From Nansenia antarctica (taxonomy: Eukaryota > Chordata > Actinopteri > Argentiniformes > Microstomatidae), in assembly GCA_963989245.1 (NCBI GenBank), contig OZ022344.1, forward strand, positions 67,585,063-67,649,062: 64,000 bases of DNA, read 5' to 3'. Positions 19,640-30,659 of this stretch are shown here, one piece after another (the first letter of the stretch is position 1; each line of letters begins with the position of its first letter). The translations under genes were made by a program, and so were the position numbers. The notes below the pieces were generated by a model. That model did not search any database, was not told the DNA's origin, and saw only the letters and a list, made by a program, of their open reading frames with translations.

Positions 19640-20512
19640 CAGAAGAGGAGGTCAACTGTGACATGTGACATCCTTAAAAAATCCCCCACAAAGAACATTG
19701 TATGAAACAAAAAATATTATAATTTTCATCATCAAAATATTCCTTATGTCTGGTCAAAAGACTAAAGCTGAATTCAGAGTCCATGGCTGCAGAACCAACA
19801 TAGTCCACCGGCCCATTATGACAAACCAAGCCTCATTAAATGTCATTTTAATAGGCTCTCATGCAGCATATCACATACAATGGGAATCAGGATTCACTGT
19901 AATGAACTCAGTGGAAGGGATTGATTAGCTATGACTTTTTAATTGTTGACATATCCTTTATTTAACCAGAGAAGTCACATTGAGAGTTTCATCTCTTTTT
20001 AAAGTCAGCCCTGACCAAGAAGGCAGCATGCACAGACACAGAACACAACGCAGCATGTATACTAAGACTTGGCTCAATCAATCAATCACATGTGTTTGTA
20101 GAGCGCTTTTCAAAATGACAATAGTCCCAAATTTCTTTACAACAAGAGGAATCCGAACAATATAAACTAGAAATACAAACCACGTGAACAACGAACACTC
20201 AACCATAGCTCTAGTCTAGACCTTTCCAGTTTAATCCAATCTACTGCATCAATCACTATAGAAACAGATCTAGCTCTAACATTGAGTCTATGGCTTCGTT
20301 CACATAGCAGGTCTTGATGCTCAATTCCGACTTTTTACACAGATCCGATGTTTTTGTTTGGCAGTTCACATACATGTTCAAATGTGACCTATATTTGACC
20401 TACATTGACTAGTGTGAACATTCCACGGCCCTGAACAGACCCGCATGCGCAGAAGGACAATAACAATGACGTCAGGATGTCACGCGAAGCACACTGTTGG
20501 ACGTAACCATGG

Positions 20513-20555
<43 letters not shown>

Positions 20556-20750
20556 ATTAGACTTATATAGCGCTTTTCTAGACACTCAAAGACGCTTTAC
20601 AAACTGAAAAGATTGAGTAGTAAAATAAAAAGAAACAAAAAATAATAATAAATAAAAGAAAGTATATGGGTCTAATTCAATTTTAGATTACTAAATCTAA
20701 CTACTAAATGTCTTTGTAGGATACATGCCTACTCTGTGTACTGCAAGTAT
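19640..20750. other. intergenic, retroposon tails
   Basis: No gene. Fragments like the common fish retroposon tail (tatagcgcttttctagaca) occur at about 20095 and 20565, the second after an (AAT)n tract at 20513-20552. Confidence 0.5.
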
Positions 20751-21650
20751 CAGGGGTGTAGTAGCTGGGGGAAAGGTGGACCTGACTACCCAGGGCCCAA
20801 GCAGATAGAGGGGCCTTTGAAGATCCTGGATTTTTTTTTTTTTTTTTTTGTAATGTTCTTTATTTCAAATGAATTAGTGTCATAACTTTAAGTTTGTTGA
20901 TTACATGTTACATCAATTGAGAGAATGAACTTTTGTGCCACAGTTCTCCCCACATATTGGAAGACCAGTGATCTGTGAGACCAGACCCCTCTTTGGCGCA
21001 AAATGGTTTAGTCCCGCCCACAGACTCTCCATAGGCGCACAGTTAGTAAGAGAAGCAAAAGGAGAAACGTGATCGCTGATGTCCTACCGGCTACCGCCAC
21101 CATGTCATTCCCTAAAGTTAAATCGGGGTATCAAAAAAGAAAAGAGAAGGAGCAAAGAGAAAGGAAGCAGAATGAGTGGGAAAAAGCTTTTGACTGCTTT
21201 TTTTTCTTCCAGAGAGTGTAGCTCTGGTTTGTGACGTTATCTTGCTAGCCATAACGTATCTAACTTGCTAGCATGCAGTGCACTGCCAGTTTGTCAGTTC
21301 GTGAGCTTGATAAGGTTCTATCTCCGTTTAGGGCAGTTCAGAGATATTGAGCGTCAAAGTTTTTACATTCCATTATGTTCTGTGAGATGGAATCTTTGTA
21401 TTTTATGATTTACTAACTCAAAAATGTCAACATTTAAAAGATAACACCACACAGGCATTAATAAACACCTAATGGATCAGATTATGTAAAAAACTACATT
21501 TTGACGCTTGGCCATCAGTTTCAGAAACAGACACAGACAGTGGAGCAGTGGCCAATCCTGATGGTTCTGAGGAGGATATGAGACACGGTGAGATGCGAGT
21601 GCTAGCTAGCTAGTGCTAATAGTGCTAGCTAAGACTCCAGAAATGACATT
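20751..21650 (+). mobile_element. hAT remnant
   Basis: Starts with a CAGGGGTGTAG end of hAT type. At 21102 there is an ATG with a 39-residue lysine/glutamate-rich start (MSFPKVKSGYQKRKEKEQRE) like hAT/ZMYM-type transposases, ended by TAG. The right boundary is uncertain. Confidence 0.5.
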
Positions 21651-21768
21651 ACAGCTCTCCGGTGGACACACAGACAGTCTATGTTGACTAGGTATTTGTT
21701 ACTTGAATAGCTTATTTATTAATTAAATCCCCTAAACACTGGAATGTTGTCATAGAAAATATGTATTA

Positions 21769-21799
21769 TACGTGTGTGTGTGTGTGCGTGTGTGTGTGC

Positions 21800-21835
<36 letters not shown>

Positions 21836-21848
21836 TGTGTGAGAGGTG
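21769..21848. repeat. (GT)n microsatellite
   Basis: GT tract with few interruptions. Confidence 0.9.
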
Positions 21849-22031
21849 TGTGAGGTGTTTTCCAGTAGCGCTCCCGTGCCCTCCCAGAATGAGGAAGTCC
21901 TGTGCTGTGCATACTAGACATTTTACACATTTCTGAATCTCTTCCTTGAGTCAGACGAAACTCCCAACTTCCTTGAGTCATATGCCAGGCTCCAGGGTCC
22001 AGGCTCCAGGGTCCAGGCTCCAGGGCTGAGT

Positions 22032-22550
22032 GTGTGTCTGAGTGTGTGTCTGGGCATCTCTGGCACCGCACACTCCTGGTTTTCTTCCTACCTGGCGGGC
22101 CGCTCCTACCAGGTGACCTGGAGAGAATCACTGTCTTCTCCACGAACCCTCTCCACTGGGGTACCCCAGGGTTCTGTCCTAGGGCCCCTACTTTTCTCTC
22201 TCTACACCAAGTCTCTTGGCTCGGTAATCTCTTCACATGGGCTCTCCTACCACAGCTACGCAGACGACACTCAACTCTTCCTGTCCTTCCCCCCGTCTGA
22301 TGTACACGTGGCAACCCGTATCTCTGCATGTCTCGCTGACATTTCAACATGGATGGCTGACCACCATCTCAAGCTCAATCTTAACAAGACCGAGCTCCTC
22401 TTCATCTCCGGGAAAGCCTGCCCTCTCTAAGACTTCTCTATCACAGTGGAGAACTCTACTGTAACCCCCTCCCTGACAGCCAAGAACCTTGGAGTGATCC
22501 TGGACAACCGACTATCCTGTGCGGAGAACATTGCAGCAACGGCTCGCTCC
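22032..22550 (+). mobile_element. L2-type LINE reverse transcriptase fragment
   Basis: It encodes HSWFSSYLAGRSYQV, TGVPQGSVLGPLLFSLY and the catalytic YADDTQLFLS, then KLNLNKTELLF; this is the palm of an L2/CR1-clade reverse transcriptase. The frame shifts at about 22428 and continues as NLGVILDNRLSC. Both ends are missing. Confidence 0.85.
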
Positions 22551-22790
22551 AGTGTGCAGTGTGTAGGGTGTTATGTGCAGTGCTTAGGGTGTAGGGTGTA
22601 TTGTGTAGTGTGCAGTGTGTAGTGTTTAGGGTGTAGTGTCTAGGGTGTAGTGTGTACGGTGCAGTGTTTAGGGTGTAGGGTGTATTGTGTAGTGTGCAGT
22701 GTGTAGTGTCTAGGGTGCAGTGTGTAGTGTGTAGGGTGTAGGGTGTAGTGTGTAGGGTGTAGTATCAGTGTATCAGTGTAGCTCTTGTGA
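22551..22790. repeat. (TGTAGGG)-like degenerate array
   Basis: Degenerate repeats of gtgtagggtgtag / gtgtagtgtgtag. Shorter copies lie just past both NLR genes (about 42240-42330 and 59560-59655), marking this as NLR 3' flank. Confidence 0.8.
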
Positions 22791-23532
22791 TGAGTAGCCC
22801 TGCCTGAGACTTGTCAGCCCAAATGTCTTCCTGGGACCACAAGGACGTCCTCTTGGGTTAATAGCAGAATCTTGGGTCATCCAGAGCCCTGCTGGTTACA
22901 TCAGTCCCACTCTGACCACTAGAGGGCAGCAGTGTATGTACATAAGAGTTAGTCACATTGGGTATTTGAGCTATGATGCTGTATTACGTAGCTATGTGTC
23001 GTCTGTGTGTAGTGTCAGTCCCACTCTGACCACTAGAGGGCAGCAGTACAGGTCCTGTGAGATGGAGGAGTCTCTGACTGTAAAGTCTTCAGGACTGTGT
23101 CAGTGTAGGTTTATACTCCTGCCTCAGATCCTATCTGCAGAAGTTGATGACAACCAGTTGGTTATTTGCTCATTGTGTAAAAGTATGAAAAAGTGCAATA
23201 GACTGACAAAACAGAAGTGTGGAAATGTTCTGAAATTCACTTTCCATGTATTTCTGTACCTGTCTATCTATCCAATGTACATATTTTGAATATATTTCTA
23301 TATACATATATTTTCTCGTGTGTGTCAGTGTAGCTCTTGTGAAGTCCAAGTGGACAGACAGAGAGATCTGGGGCTGGTGGTCAGAGAGGATGGTGCCTCT
23401 GTGTTTTAGTTGTAATTATTACAATAACTATCATCTTCTGCCTCCTCCTTCTCATTCTGACAGAGGCGCCATAGTGGCAGCACTAGTCTACTAGCCTGAA
23501 CTAGTCCTATAGTCAAGTTCCTTCATTTTAAT

Positions 23533-23565
<33 letters not shown>

Positions 23566-23600
23566 ACTGTGTCAATATCAATAAAGTTTTTGTGAAACAA
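22791..23600 (+). pseudogene. relic 3' UTR of an upstream NLR copy
   Basis: Matches the 3' regions of the two NLR genes (about 42335-43150 and 59660-60750), including the AATAAA at 23580-23585. No PRY-SPRY exon precedes it; an L2 fragment stands there instead. It looks like the remaining end of a third array member. Confidence 0.7.
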
Positions 23601-24344
23601 AGAACTGTGTGACCTCATGATGACTCTACACATGTCAGAGAGGCATGTCTTGTTCTATGTGATGTATTTCTATCTGAACGCAGCCCTGTGCAGGACCATG
23701 GACAGCACCTGATCAGCCCACCTGAAACCACTCAGTTGCAGGCAGTGGAGCTGTCATGCCAAATCGTGTGCACTGCCAAATCGTGTGCACGGCCATCAGC
23801 GCGTCACGACCTAACGCGTCACGACCAGCTGGCCCGCGTCACGACCAGCTGGCGACTGTGACGCGTCAGTCTAGTGTTTTTGAAACCTCCGTTTTGGCCG
23901 CCATTAGCGAAAAGCTTTAATTTGGCTCTACAAGTGTTAATATGTCATTTTATGAAGTTTTAATATGTTTTCAGGCGAGAAAGTAACCATATATATTCAC
24001 AAAATGTATCCGGTTTATCAAAATAACCCGTTTATATATGAAAACACATATAATGCTATCGCATCTCCACAGGCTAAAGTACAACTACACTCATATACTC
24101 AACTTATGTCCTAATCACACTACTGTCATACAATATGTCCTAATCACACTACTGTCATACAAGTCGTACCTTCTCCTTGACATGGACATACACACCTGCT
24201 ACCTTCTTTGAAAGAAATCGCGATTTATTCAGTGAAAACTAGTACACCATTCAACATAGCATAACAATAGCATAGCATTCGCGGACACAGTCAGGCAATG
24301 CACCTAGCACAACAATAGCATAGCATTCGCGGACACAGTAACAT

Positions 24345-24826
24345 AGACAGATAGACAGCTAGACAGCTAGACCGCTAGACAGATAGACCGCTAGACAGCT
24401 AGACAGCTAGACAACTAGACAGCTAGACAACTAGACAGCTAGACAACTAGACAGCTAGACAGCTAGACAACTAGACAGCTAGACAGCTAGACAGATAGAC
24501 AGCTAGACAGCTAAACAGCTAAACACCAAGACAGCTAGACAGCTAGACAGCTAAACACCAAGACAACTAGACAACTAGACAACTATACAACTATACAGCT
24601 AGACAGCTAAACAGCTAGACAGCTAGACAGCTAGACAGCTAGACAACTAGACAGCTAGACAGCTAGACAACTAGACAGCTAGACAGCTAGACAGCTAGAC
24701 AACTAGACAGCTAGACAGCTAGACAACTAGACAACTAGACAGCTAGACAGCTAGACAGCTAGACAACTAGACAGCTAAACAGCTAGACAGCTAGACAGCT
24801 AAACAGCTAGACAGCTAGACAACTAG
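24345..24826. repeat. left 8-bp satellite array
   Basis: About 60 units of TAGACAGC, TAGACAAC and variants (TAAACAGC, TAAACACC). Orientation flips at about 24827. Confidence 0.9.
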
Positions 24827-24882
24827 CTCTTGGTGTTTAGCTGTTTAGCTGTCTATCTGTCTAGCTGTCTAGCTGTCTAGCT

Positions 24883-25510
24883 CAGTGGCGGCTGGTGCTA
24901 AACATTTTGGGTGGGGCACAGGTTATGGGGGCATGCTCCACGGGGAAGAATATCAACTTTAAAATCTGGATTTACAGTCGATTTTAGCATGAGAATAGCT
25001 CTACCCCCCTGTACAGACCTCGCCATCCCCTCTACCCCCCTGTACAGACCTCTTCATCCCCTCTACCCACCTCTTCATCCCCTCTACCCCCCTGTACAGA
25101 CCTCTTCATCCCCTCTACCCACCTCTACAGACCTCTTCATCACCTCTACATCTCCTCTACCCACCTCTACAGACCTCTCCATCTACTCTACCCCCTGTAC
25201 AGACCTCTTCATCCCCTCTACCCCCCTGTACAGAGCTCTTCATCCCCCCTACCCACCTCTACAGACCTCTTCATCCCCCCTACCCCCCTGTACAGACCTC
25301 TTCATCCCCCCTACCCACCTCTACATACCTCCTCATCCCCCCTACCCCCCTGTACAGACCTCTCCATCCCCTCTACCCCCCTGTACAGACCTCTTCATCC
25401 CCTCTACCCCCCTGTACAGACCTCTTTATCCCCTCTACCCCCCTGTACAGACCTCTTCATCCCCCCTACCCCCCTGTACAGACCTCTTCATCCCCTCTAG
25501 TGAGTGTGTG

Positions 25511-25582
<72 letters not shown>

Positions 25583-26447
25583 CGTGTGCTGAATACATAA
25601 ACAAACAAGCTAAAAGACGACAATAGAAAACGTACCATGCTGACGATATTACTAAATGTTTGAAGTAGCTTTTATCTTAGCTGACTCTCTTACCTTCAGG
25701 TCGAGTTTGTGTATTCTGGCTTCGCAAAACACCAACAGTAGCAGCCTAACAGCCGCGGAGATTGCGACCACAAACGAAGTTTGACTTCGGTAATAGGTCC
25801 AGTTGTAATATCCTCAAGTTGGGAACAAAAGATGCCTCCTTCTAATCCATTTGTTCAATTTGTTTACAGAAAGAAATCCTCCTAAATCCTCGGTTATACG
25901 ATTTTCCAATTTTCCCTGCCTTTGTATAAACTTGCTTTATAATTAAATTTGGTCTGGGTGGTCCTAATTCCTTTACTGTTAATTTCTCCTGGTTGCTACG
26001 ACGGCTGAACGGTGTTTCTTTTAAAGATTCAACCGAGTTGTTCAGAACATTACTAGCCGCCATAGCGATGGTGAAGCAGGTGAACGAACGTCCGTATGAC
26101 ATGACGTAAGCACGTACGATTCTTTGTGCATGTCCCAAAACCCCATAGACAAATTACCGAATGGCCTGAAGTTACCAAAATAGATTTTACATGCAAGTCT
26201 ACGAGAACAGCCTAGTGCAATTTCGCGTAGAGTGAAAGTTGCCCCGAAAGGGGCGGGACTTGAAGCTGATTGGAACATACTCCACAGAACACTAGCTGAT
26301 TGGACTATGATATACGCCACAGAACACTAGCTGATTGGACTATGATATTCAGAAGCAACACTGTCTAGAAGTCATAGAAAAAAAATCTCTCTCTTCTCCC
26401 TTTGGTGGGGCATTGTCCAATTGCCCCTAATGAACCAGCCTCCCCTG
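24883..26447 (-). mobile_element. hAT element nested in the fold-back
   Basis: Ends CAGTGGCGGCTGGT and, inverted, CAGGGGAGGCTGGT, with an exact 8-bp duplication GTCTAGCT at 24875-24882 and 26448-26455. On the minus strand 25842-26075 encodes a segment (KETPFSRRSNQEKLTVKELG) of the type found at the N-terminus of TTF-zinc-finger hAT transposases; the rest is missing. It also carries a CTCTACCCCCCTGTACAGAC-type minisatellite. Confidence 0.85.
25005..25498 (+). repeat. about 31-bp minisatellite
   Basis: Repeats of a unit containing CCCCTGTACAGACCTCTTCA, followed at 25501-25588 by a GT tract. Confidence 0.9.
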
Positions 26448-26455
26448 GTCTAGCT

Positions 26456-27196
26456 GTCTTGGTGTTTAGCTGTTTAGCTGTCTAGCTGTCTAGCTGTCTA
26501 GCTGTCTAGCTGTCTAGTTGTTTAGCTGTCTAGCTGTCTTGGTGTTTAGCTGTTTAGCTGTCTAGCTGTCTATCTGTCTAGCTGTCTAGCTGTCTAGTTG
26601 TCTAGCTGTCTAGTTGTCTAGTTGTCTAGTTGTCTAGCTGTCTAGCTGTCTAGTTGTCTAGTTGTCTAGTTGTCTAGCTGTCTAGTTGTCTAGTTGTCTA
26701 GTTGTCTAGCTGTCTAGTTGTCTAGTTGTCTAGCTGTCTAGCTGTCTAGTTGTCTAGTTGTCTAGTTGTCTAGCTGTCTAGTTGTCTAGTTGTCTAGTTG
26801 TCTAGCTGTCTTGGTGTTTAGCTGTTTAGCTGTCTTGGTGTTTAGCTGTCTAGCTGTCTAGCTGTTTAGCTGTCTAGCTGTCTAGCTGTCTAGCTGTCTA
26901 GTTGTCTAGCTGTCTAGCTGTCTAGCTGTTTAGCTGTCTAGCTGTCTAGTTGTCTAGTTGTCTAGTTGTCTTGGTGTTTAGCTGTCTAGTTGTCTAGCTG
27001 TCTTGGTGTTTAGCTGTTTAGCTGTCTAGCTGTCTATCTGTCTAGCTGTCTAGTTGTCTAGCTGTCTAGTTGTCTAGCTGTCTAGTTGTCTAGCTGTCTA
27101 GTTGTCTAGCTGTCTAGTTGTCTAGTTGTCTAGCTGTCTAGCTGTCTAGCTGTCTATCTGTCTAGCGGTCTAGCTGTCTAGCTGTCTATCTGTCTA
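26456..27196. repeat. right 8-bp satellite array
   Basis: About 90 units of TAGCTGTC, TAGTTGTC and variants, the complement of the left array; longer than the left one. Confidence 0.9.
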
Positions 27197-27784
27197 TGTT
27201 ACTGTGTCCGCGAATGCTATGCTATTGTTGTGCTAGGTGCATTGCCTGACTGTGTCCGCGAATGCTATGCTATTGTTATGCTATGTTGAATGGTGTACTA
27301 GTTTTCACTGAATAAATCGCGATTTCTTTCAAAGAAGGTAGCAGGTGCGTATGTCCATGTCAAGGAGAAGGTACGACTTGTATGACAGTAGTGTGATTAG
27401 GACATATTGTATGACAGTAGTGTGATTAGGACATAAGTTGAGTATATGAGTGTAGTTGTACTTTAGCCTGTGGAGATGCGATAGCATTATATGTGTTTTC
27501 ATATATAAACGGGTTATTTTGATAAACCGGATACATTTTGTGAATAATATTACTTTCTCGCCTGAAAACATATTAAAACTTCATAAAATGACATATTAAC
27601 ACTTGTAGAGCCAAATTAAAGCTTTTCGCTAATGGCGGCCAAAACGGAGGTTTCAAAAACACTAGACTGACGCGTCACAGTCGCCAGCTGGTCGTGACGC
27701 GTGCCAGCTGGTCGTGACGCGTTAGGTCGTGACGCGCTGATGGCCGTGCACACGATTTGGCAGTGCACACGATTTGGCATGACA

Positions 27785-28570
27785 CCGCCTTCAGACAGAC
27801 AGGCTAGAACCAGCATGGAGCTGGAGTTTTACAGTAGAACAGTTATCATAGAAACAGACCTTGAACAAGTTGACATGAAACATCTACGATGAGGAAGATG
27901 GATGGAGACCCAGAAGCCCTGGTTACACCTGGTAGGTCTCCTGATTGATGTGTCAAATATGGAAATATCTGCAGTATTCAATGTCTTCACTATGATGTCA
28001 CACGTGCAGAGTAGTGTGTCTATGGTTGTGTCTACTGCAGACACTGCTAACAAGCACAAGAGCTCAGAGGATCTATCCTAGCTGATATGGCGTACGCACC
28101 TACTCAGAGTAGGAAGGACAAGCTCGGCCCATCACAGGGGAAAGAGGAGAGGGAGGTGTGGTCACACAGCTCTCTACTACACGTTGTACAGCCAATGGGA
28201 GGCCTTGACCGAGTCAGTTACATGAACTGTTAGAACTGTTGGTGAATATTTATTTTTCTGTTCTGTGCGGCCTCGTACCTATGACCGAATCACAGCCGTG
28301 CTGATATTCAGTATAACAGCACTCCCTCTCGTGTGATATTGCTTAATTATCATACCAGAGACTGGTGAATCAGTGCCCTATACTGTATGTGCATCATAAG
28401 GTGATACAATGTGGACAAACAGGTTCATACAGGGAAGAAGAGTGTCTGAAATATGTTTGATTGTCATCAACAAATACCAACTGTAGAGAAGTTGATAGAA
28501 GTAGGAGGTGTCCCAGGTGATGAGGTGATACAATGTGGACAAACTAGTTCATACAGGGAAGAGCTGCATC
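27785..28570. other. upstream flank of NLR gene 1
   Basis: Matches 43303-44100 before gene 2. No coding region. The promoter is probably here but I recognise no clear core element. Confidence 0.5.
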
Positions 28571-28631
28571 AGTGAGGAAGACAGAGACAGAGAGCAGAGA
28601 TGAGCACTGAGGTGGGAGACAGACCACAACC
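28571..28631 (+). other. possible 5' non-coding exon of NLR gene 1
   Basis: The stretch ending ATGAGCACTGAGGTGGGAG..CAACC before GTAAGT is conserved before gene 2. Spliced to the next acceptor (30373) its ATG runs into a stop, so it is more likely 5' UTR. Confidence 0.35.
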
Positions 28632-28842
28632 GTAAGTTGCTGTCTTTCATTGTTTTTCACTGTCCAGTATGATTAGGATGAACTCATATGTCTTTGTGTC
28701 ATCTCACAGAATGATGTAGCCCAAACATATTACGCTAGCCAGCATTCTGTGACCAGCTTGTGAATGAAGCCTCAACCTGGTTTTGTCCATATGACTGTGA
28801 TCTAGTAGGTTCAACTACATGAGGCCCTAGATAATAATAGAT

Positions 28843-29600
28843 AAGAAATAGCGGCAAGCACTTAAGGGTGCAAGAGATTGATTAGTCTAACAATGACTGA
28901 CACAGCCCAATTTGTATATGTCATCATTTATGGTATATATGAATTAGCATGATGCTGTGTATTTTGTATGATCATGTATGAACTTGTCCGCAACCTTTGC
29001 AGGGACTGGTACAAGCATACTATGTAACAATTTCAGTTTTTTCAATCATATTTGCGTTTCATAAAAAGTAAAATGTTAAAAATGACCGATAAGAAGTGGT
29101 TAAAAATAACTGGAAATGCAGAATATTGAGTGTCATGTTTTTCATCCGATCATGTTGGAATGTGGTACACATTTGTCTTGACGCTCACCAAGTTTCACAT
29201 TCATTTGCATTTTTCCTGAGTTAAGGTGCTGTTTATTTACCATGTAGCGTGGTCATTTTCTGACATACTTACTTAGAGGTAAAATTTAATGTCGATGAAT
29301 AGCAGAATAGCCGTCTTTTCAGTTTTATAGCGTTTTATATGTTTGTCTTGAGGAGGCAGGTCAGCGTCTCTCGGACAAACCGTTCAAAGGTTACAGCCTC
29401 ACAATGTTGAAGAATTCAACATGTGGCTCTAGCGCCCCCTTCTGGAATTTTGGCTTCAGAATTGGTGTTGACTGGGTCCTCCAGGTGCCTGCCAAAAAGC
29501 AAAAGTTACCAATATTTGAGGAAGTCATGGCCATTTTTCATGAAAACAGAACAGGGCTGAATAACCAACAGTTACAATAGGGCTATGCCCACTGTGTGTC
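28843..29600. repeat. interspersed repeat of unknown class
   Basis: Begins near gcggcaagcacttaaggg. Its copy before gene 2 ends with gggcttgcaccctaatg (about 45110), giving inverted ends. It is non-coding. Confidence 0.35.
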
Positions 29601-30064
29601 TAGACTAGTCAACAGTCTTTACACAGGTCACTATTGACCAATCAACAGAGCTGTAAGACTGACAAAAAGACTGTGAGTGTTGAATACACTCCTCTATGAA
29701 AGGTCAATTTATTGGCTTACTGTATGTTGCTATCTGTATGGAACTACAGATAAGAATTAGGTCATGAGCTAACTCTGGCACATTTACATTGATGTGGAAA
29801 CTGATTTGTTGATTAATGTGCACTGTCCCTGGTAAATGAATACATGTTTTATTTTGTTTACATAAAGATTGGGTTGTGTAATGAAATCTTTGATTTAATT
29901 TGACATTTATTCAATCTGTAAGTGAAGATCCAACTAAAAGATCCACATTTTAGTAGAGCTACCTTCCTCATTCTCTGAACAGTGATGGACACAAGAATGT
30001 ACACACTCAGTCTCACCGGAGCTACGCTGATGTGGGTGATACAATCTGGCTTCTTATCTTACAG

Positions 30065-30129
30065 GGAAATCAAACCGGGAGGGGAGAGAGAGAGAGAGGG
30101 AGAGAGAGAGAGAGTTATCTTCTAATGTG

Positions 30130-30204
<75 letters not shown>

Positions 30205-30232
30205 GTCAGACAGACAGACAGACAGAGACATT
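30065..30232 (+). other. possible (GA)n-bearing 5' exon, gene 1
   Basis: An acceptor (CTTACAG) and a donor (CATT|GTAAGT) bracket a mostly (GA)n stretch (about 30132-30199). The copy in gene 2 is 45601-45772. Probably untranslated if used at all. Confidence 0.3.
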
Positions 30233-30372
30233 GTAAGTATCCCATGTTAGCTTCAGGAGAGAGATACTGTATACAGTGTCAGCAGCATTCATGTCCCTTT
30301 CCTCCCTCTGTTAAGCCCCATACTGTGGTTTCTCACTTCACTGTTTTTAACTTTTGTCTCCTTTGTTTATAG

Positions 30373-30590
30373 CAAGAGGTCATTTGAGGAGAGAAGAGAG
30401 ATGAGGGGACCACTGCTGCTAGAATGAGTCTCTCTGGGGAGAGAGAGGAGGGGACCACTGCCTCTAAAATTAGTCTCTCTGGGGAGAGAGAGGAGGGGAC
30501 CACTGCCTCTAAAATTAGTCTCTCTGGGGAGAGAGAGGAGGGGACCACTACCTCTAAAATGAGTCTCTCTGGGGATGTTGAAGCCATGGG
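30373..30590 (+). CDS. NLR gene 1 first coding exon
   Basis: Acceptor TTTATAG, a short upstream ATG frame (30401), then the main ATG at 30424. It encodes three 15-aa SLSGEREEGTT(A/T)SK repeats and ends phase 2. Gene 2 has two repeats. Confidence 0.75.
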
Positions 30591-30618
30591 GTAAGAGAAG
30601 AGTCTCTGGAGAATATGT

Positions 30619-30659
<41 letters not shown>

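Larger units (their letters stand above)
23752..27784. mobile_element. giant fold-back (palindromic) element
   Basis: Outer arms 23752-24340 and 27197-27784 are inverted, near-identical copies beginning TGTCATGCCAAATCG and ending with its complement. Subterminal repeats include TGCCAAATCGTGTGCAC and CGTCACGACCAGCTGG. The inner parts are arrays of TAGACAGC/TAGACAAC on the left and the complement on the right. A hAT element sits near the centre. The empty site is preserved at about 43307 and 60905 (gtggagccttcag). No transposase is seen, so it is non-autonomous. The target duplication is unclear, perhaps GC. Confidence 0.8.

Noticed and set aside
21766..22350. 194-aa minus-strand open frame
   Set aside because: Antisense to an L2 reverse transcriptase fragment and ends in a CA-repeat translation.
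24345..24826. Short regular repeats resembling a CRISPR array
   Set aside because: The 8-bp units are contiguous with no unique spacers, in a vertebrate genome.
24911..25600. 229-aa open frame rich in PLYPPVQT
   Set aside because: It is the minisatellite and GT tract inside the nested hAT element, with no domain.
28600..28631. ATG in the first conserved exon as NLR start
   Set aside because: Spliced to 30373, the frame meets a stop before the MSLSGEREEG start, so 30424 was preferred.
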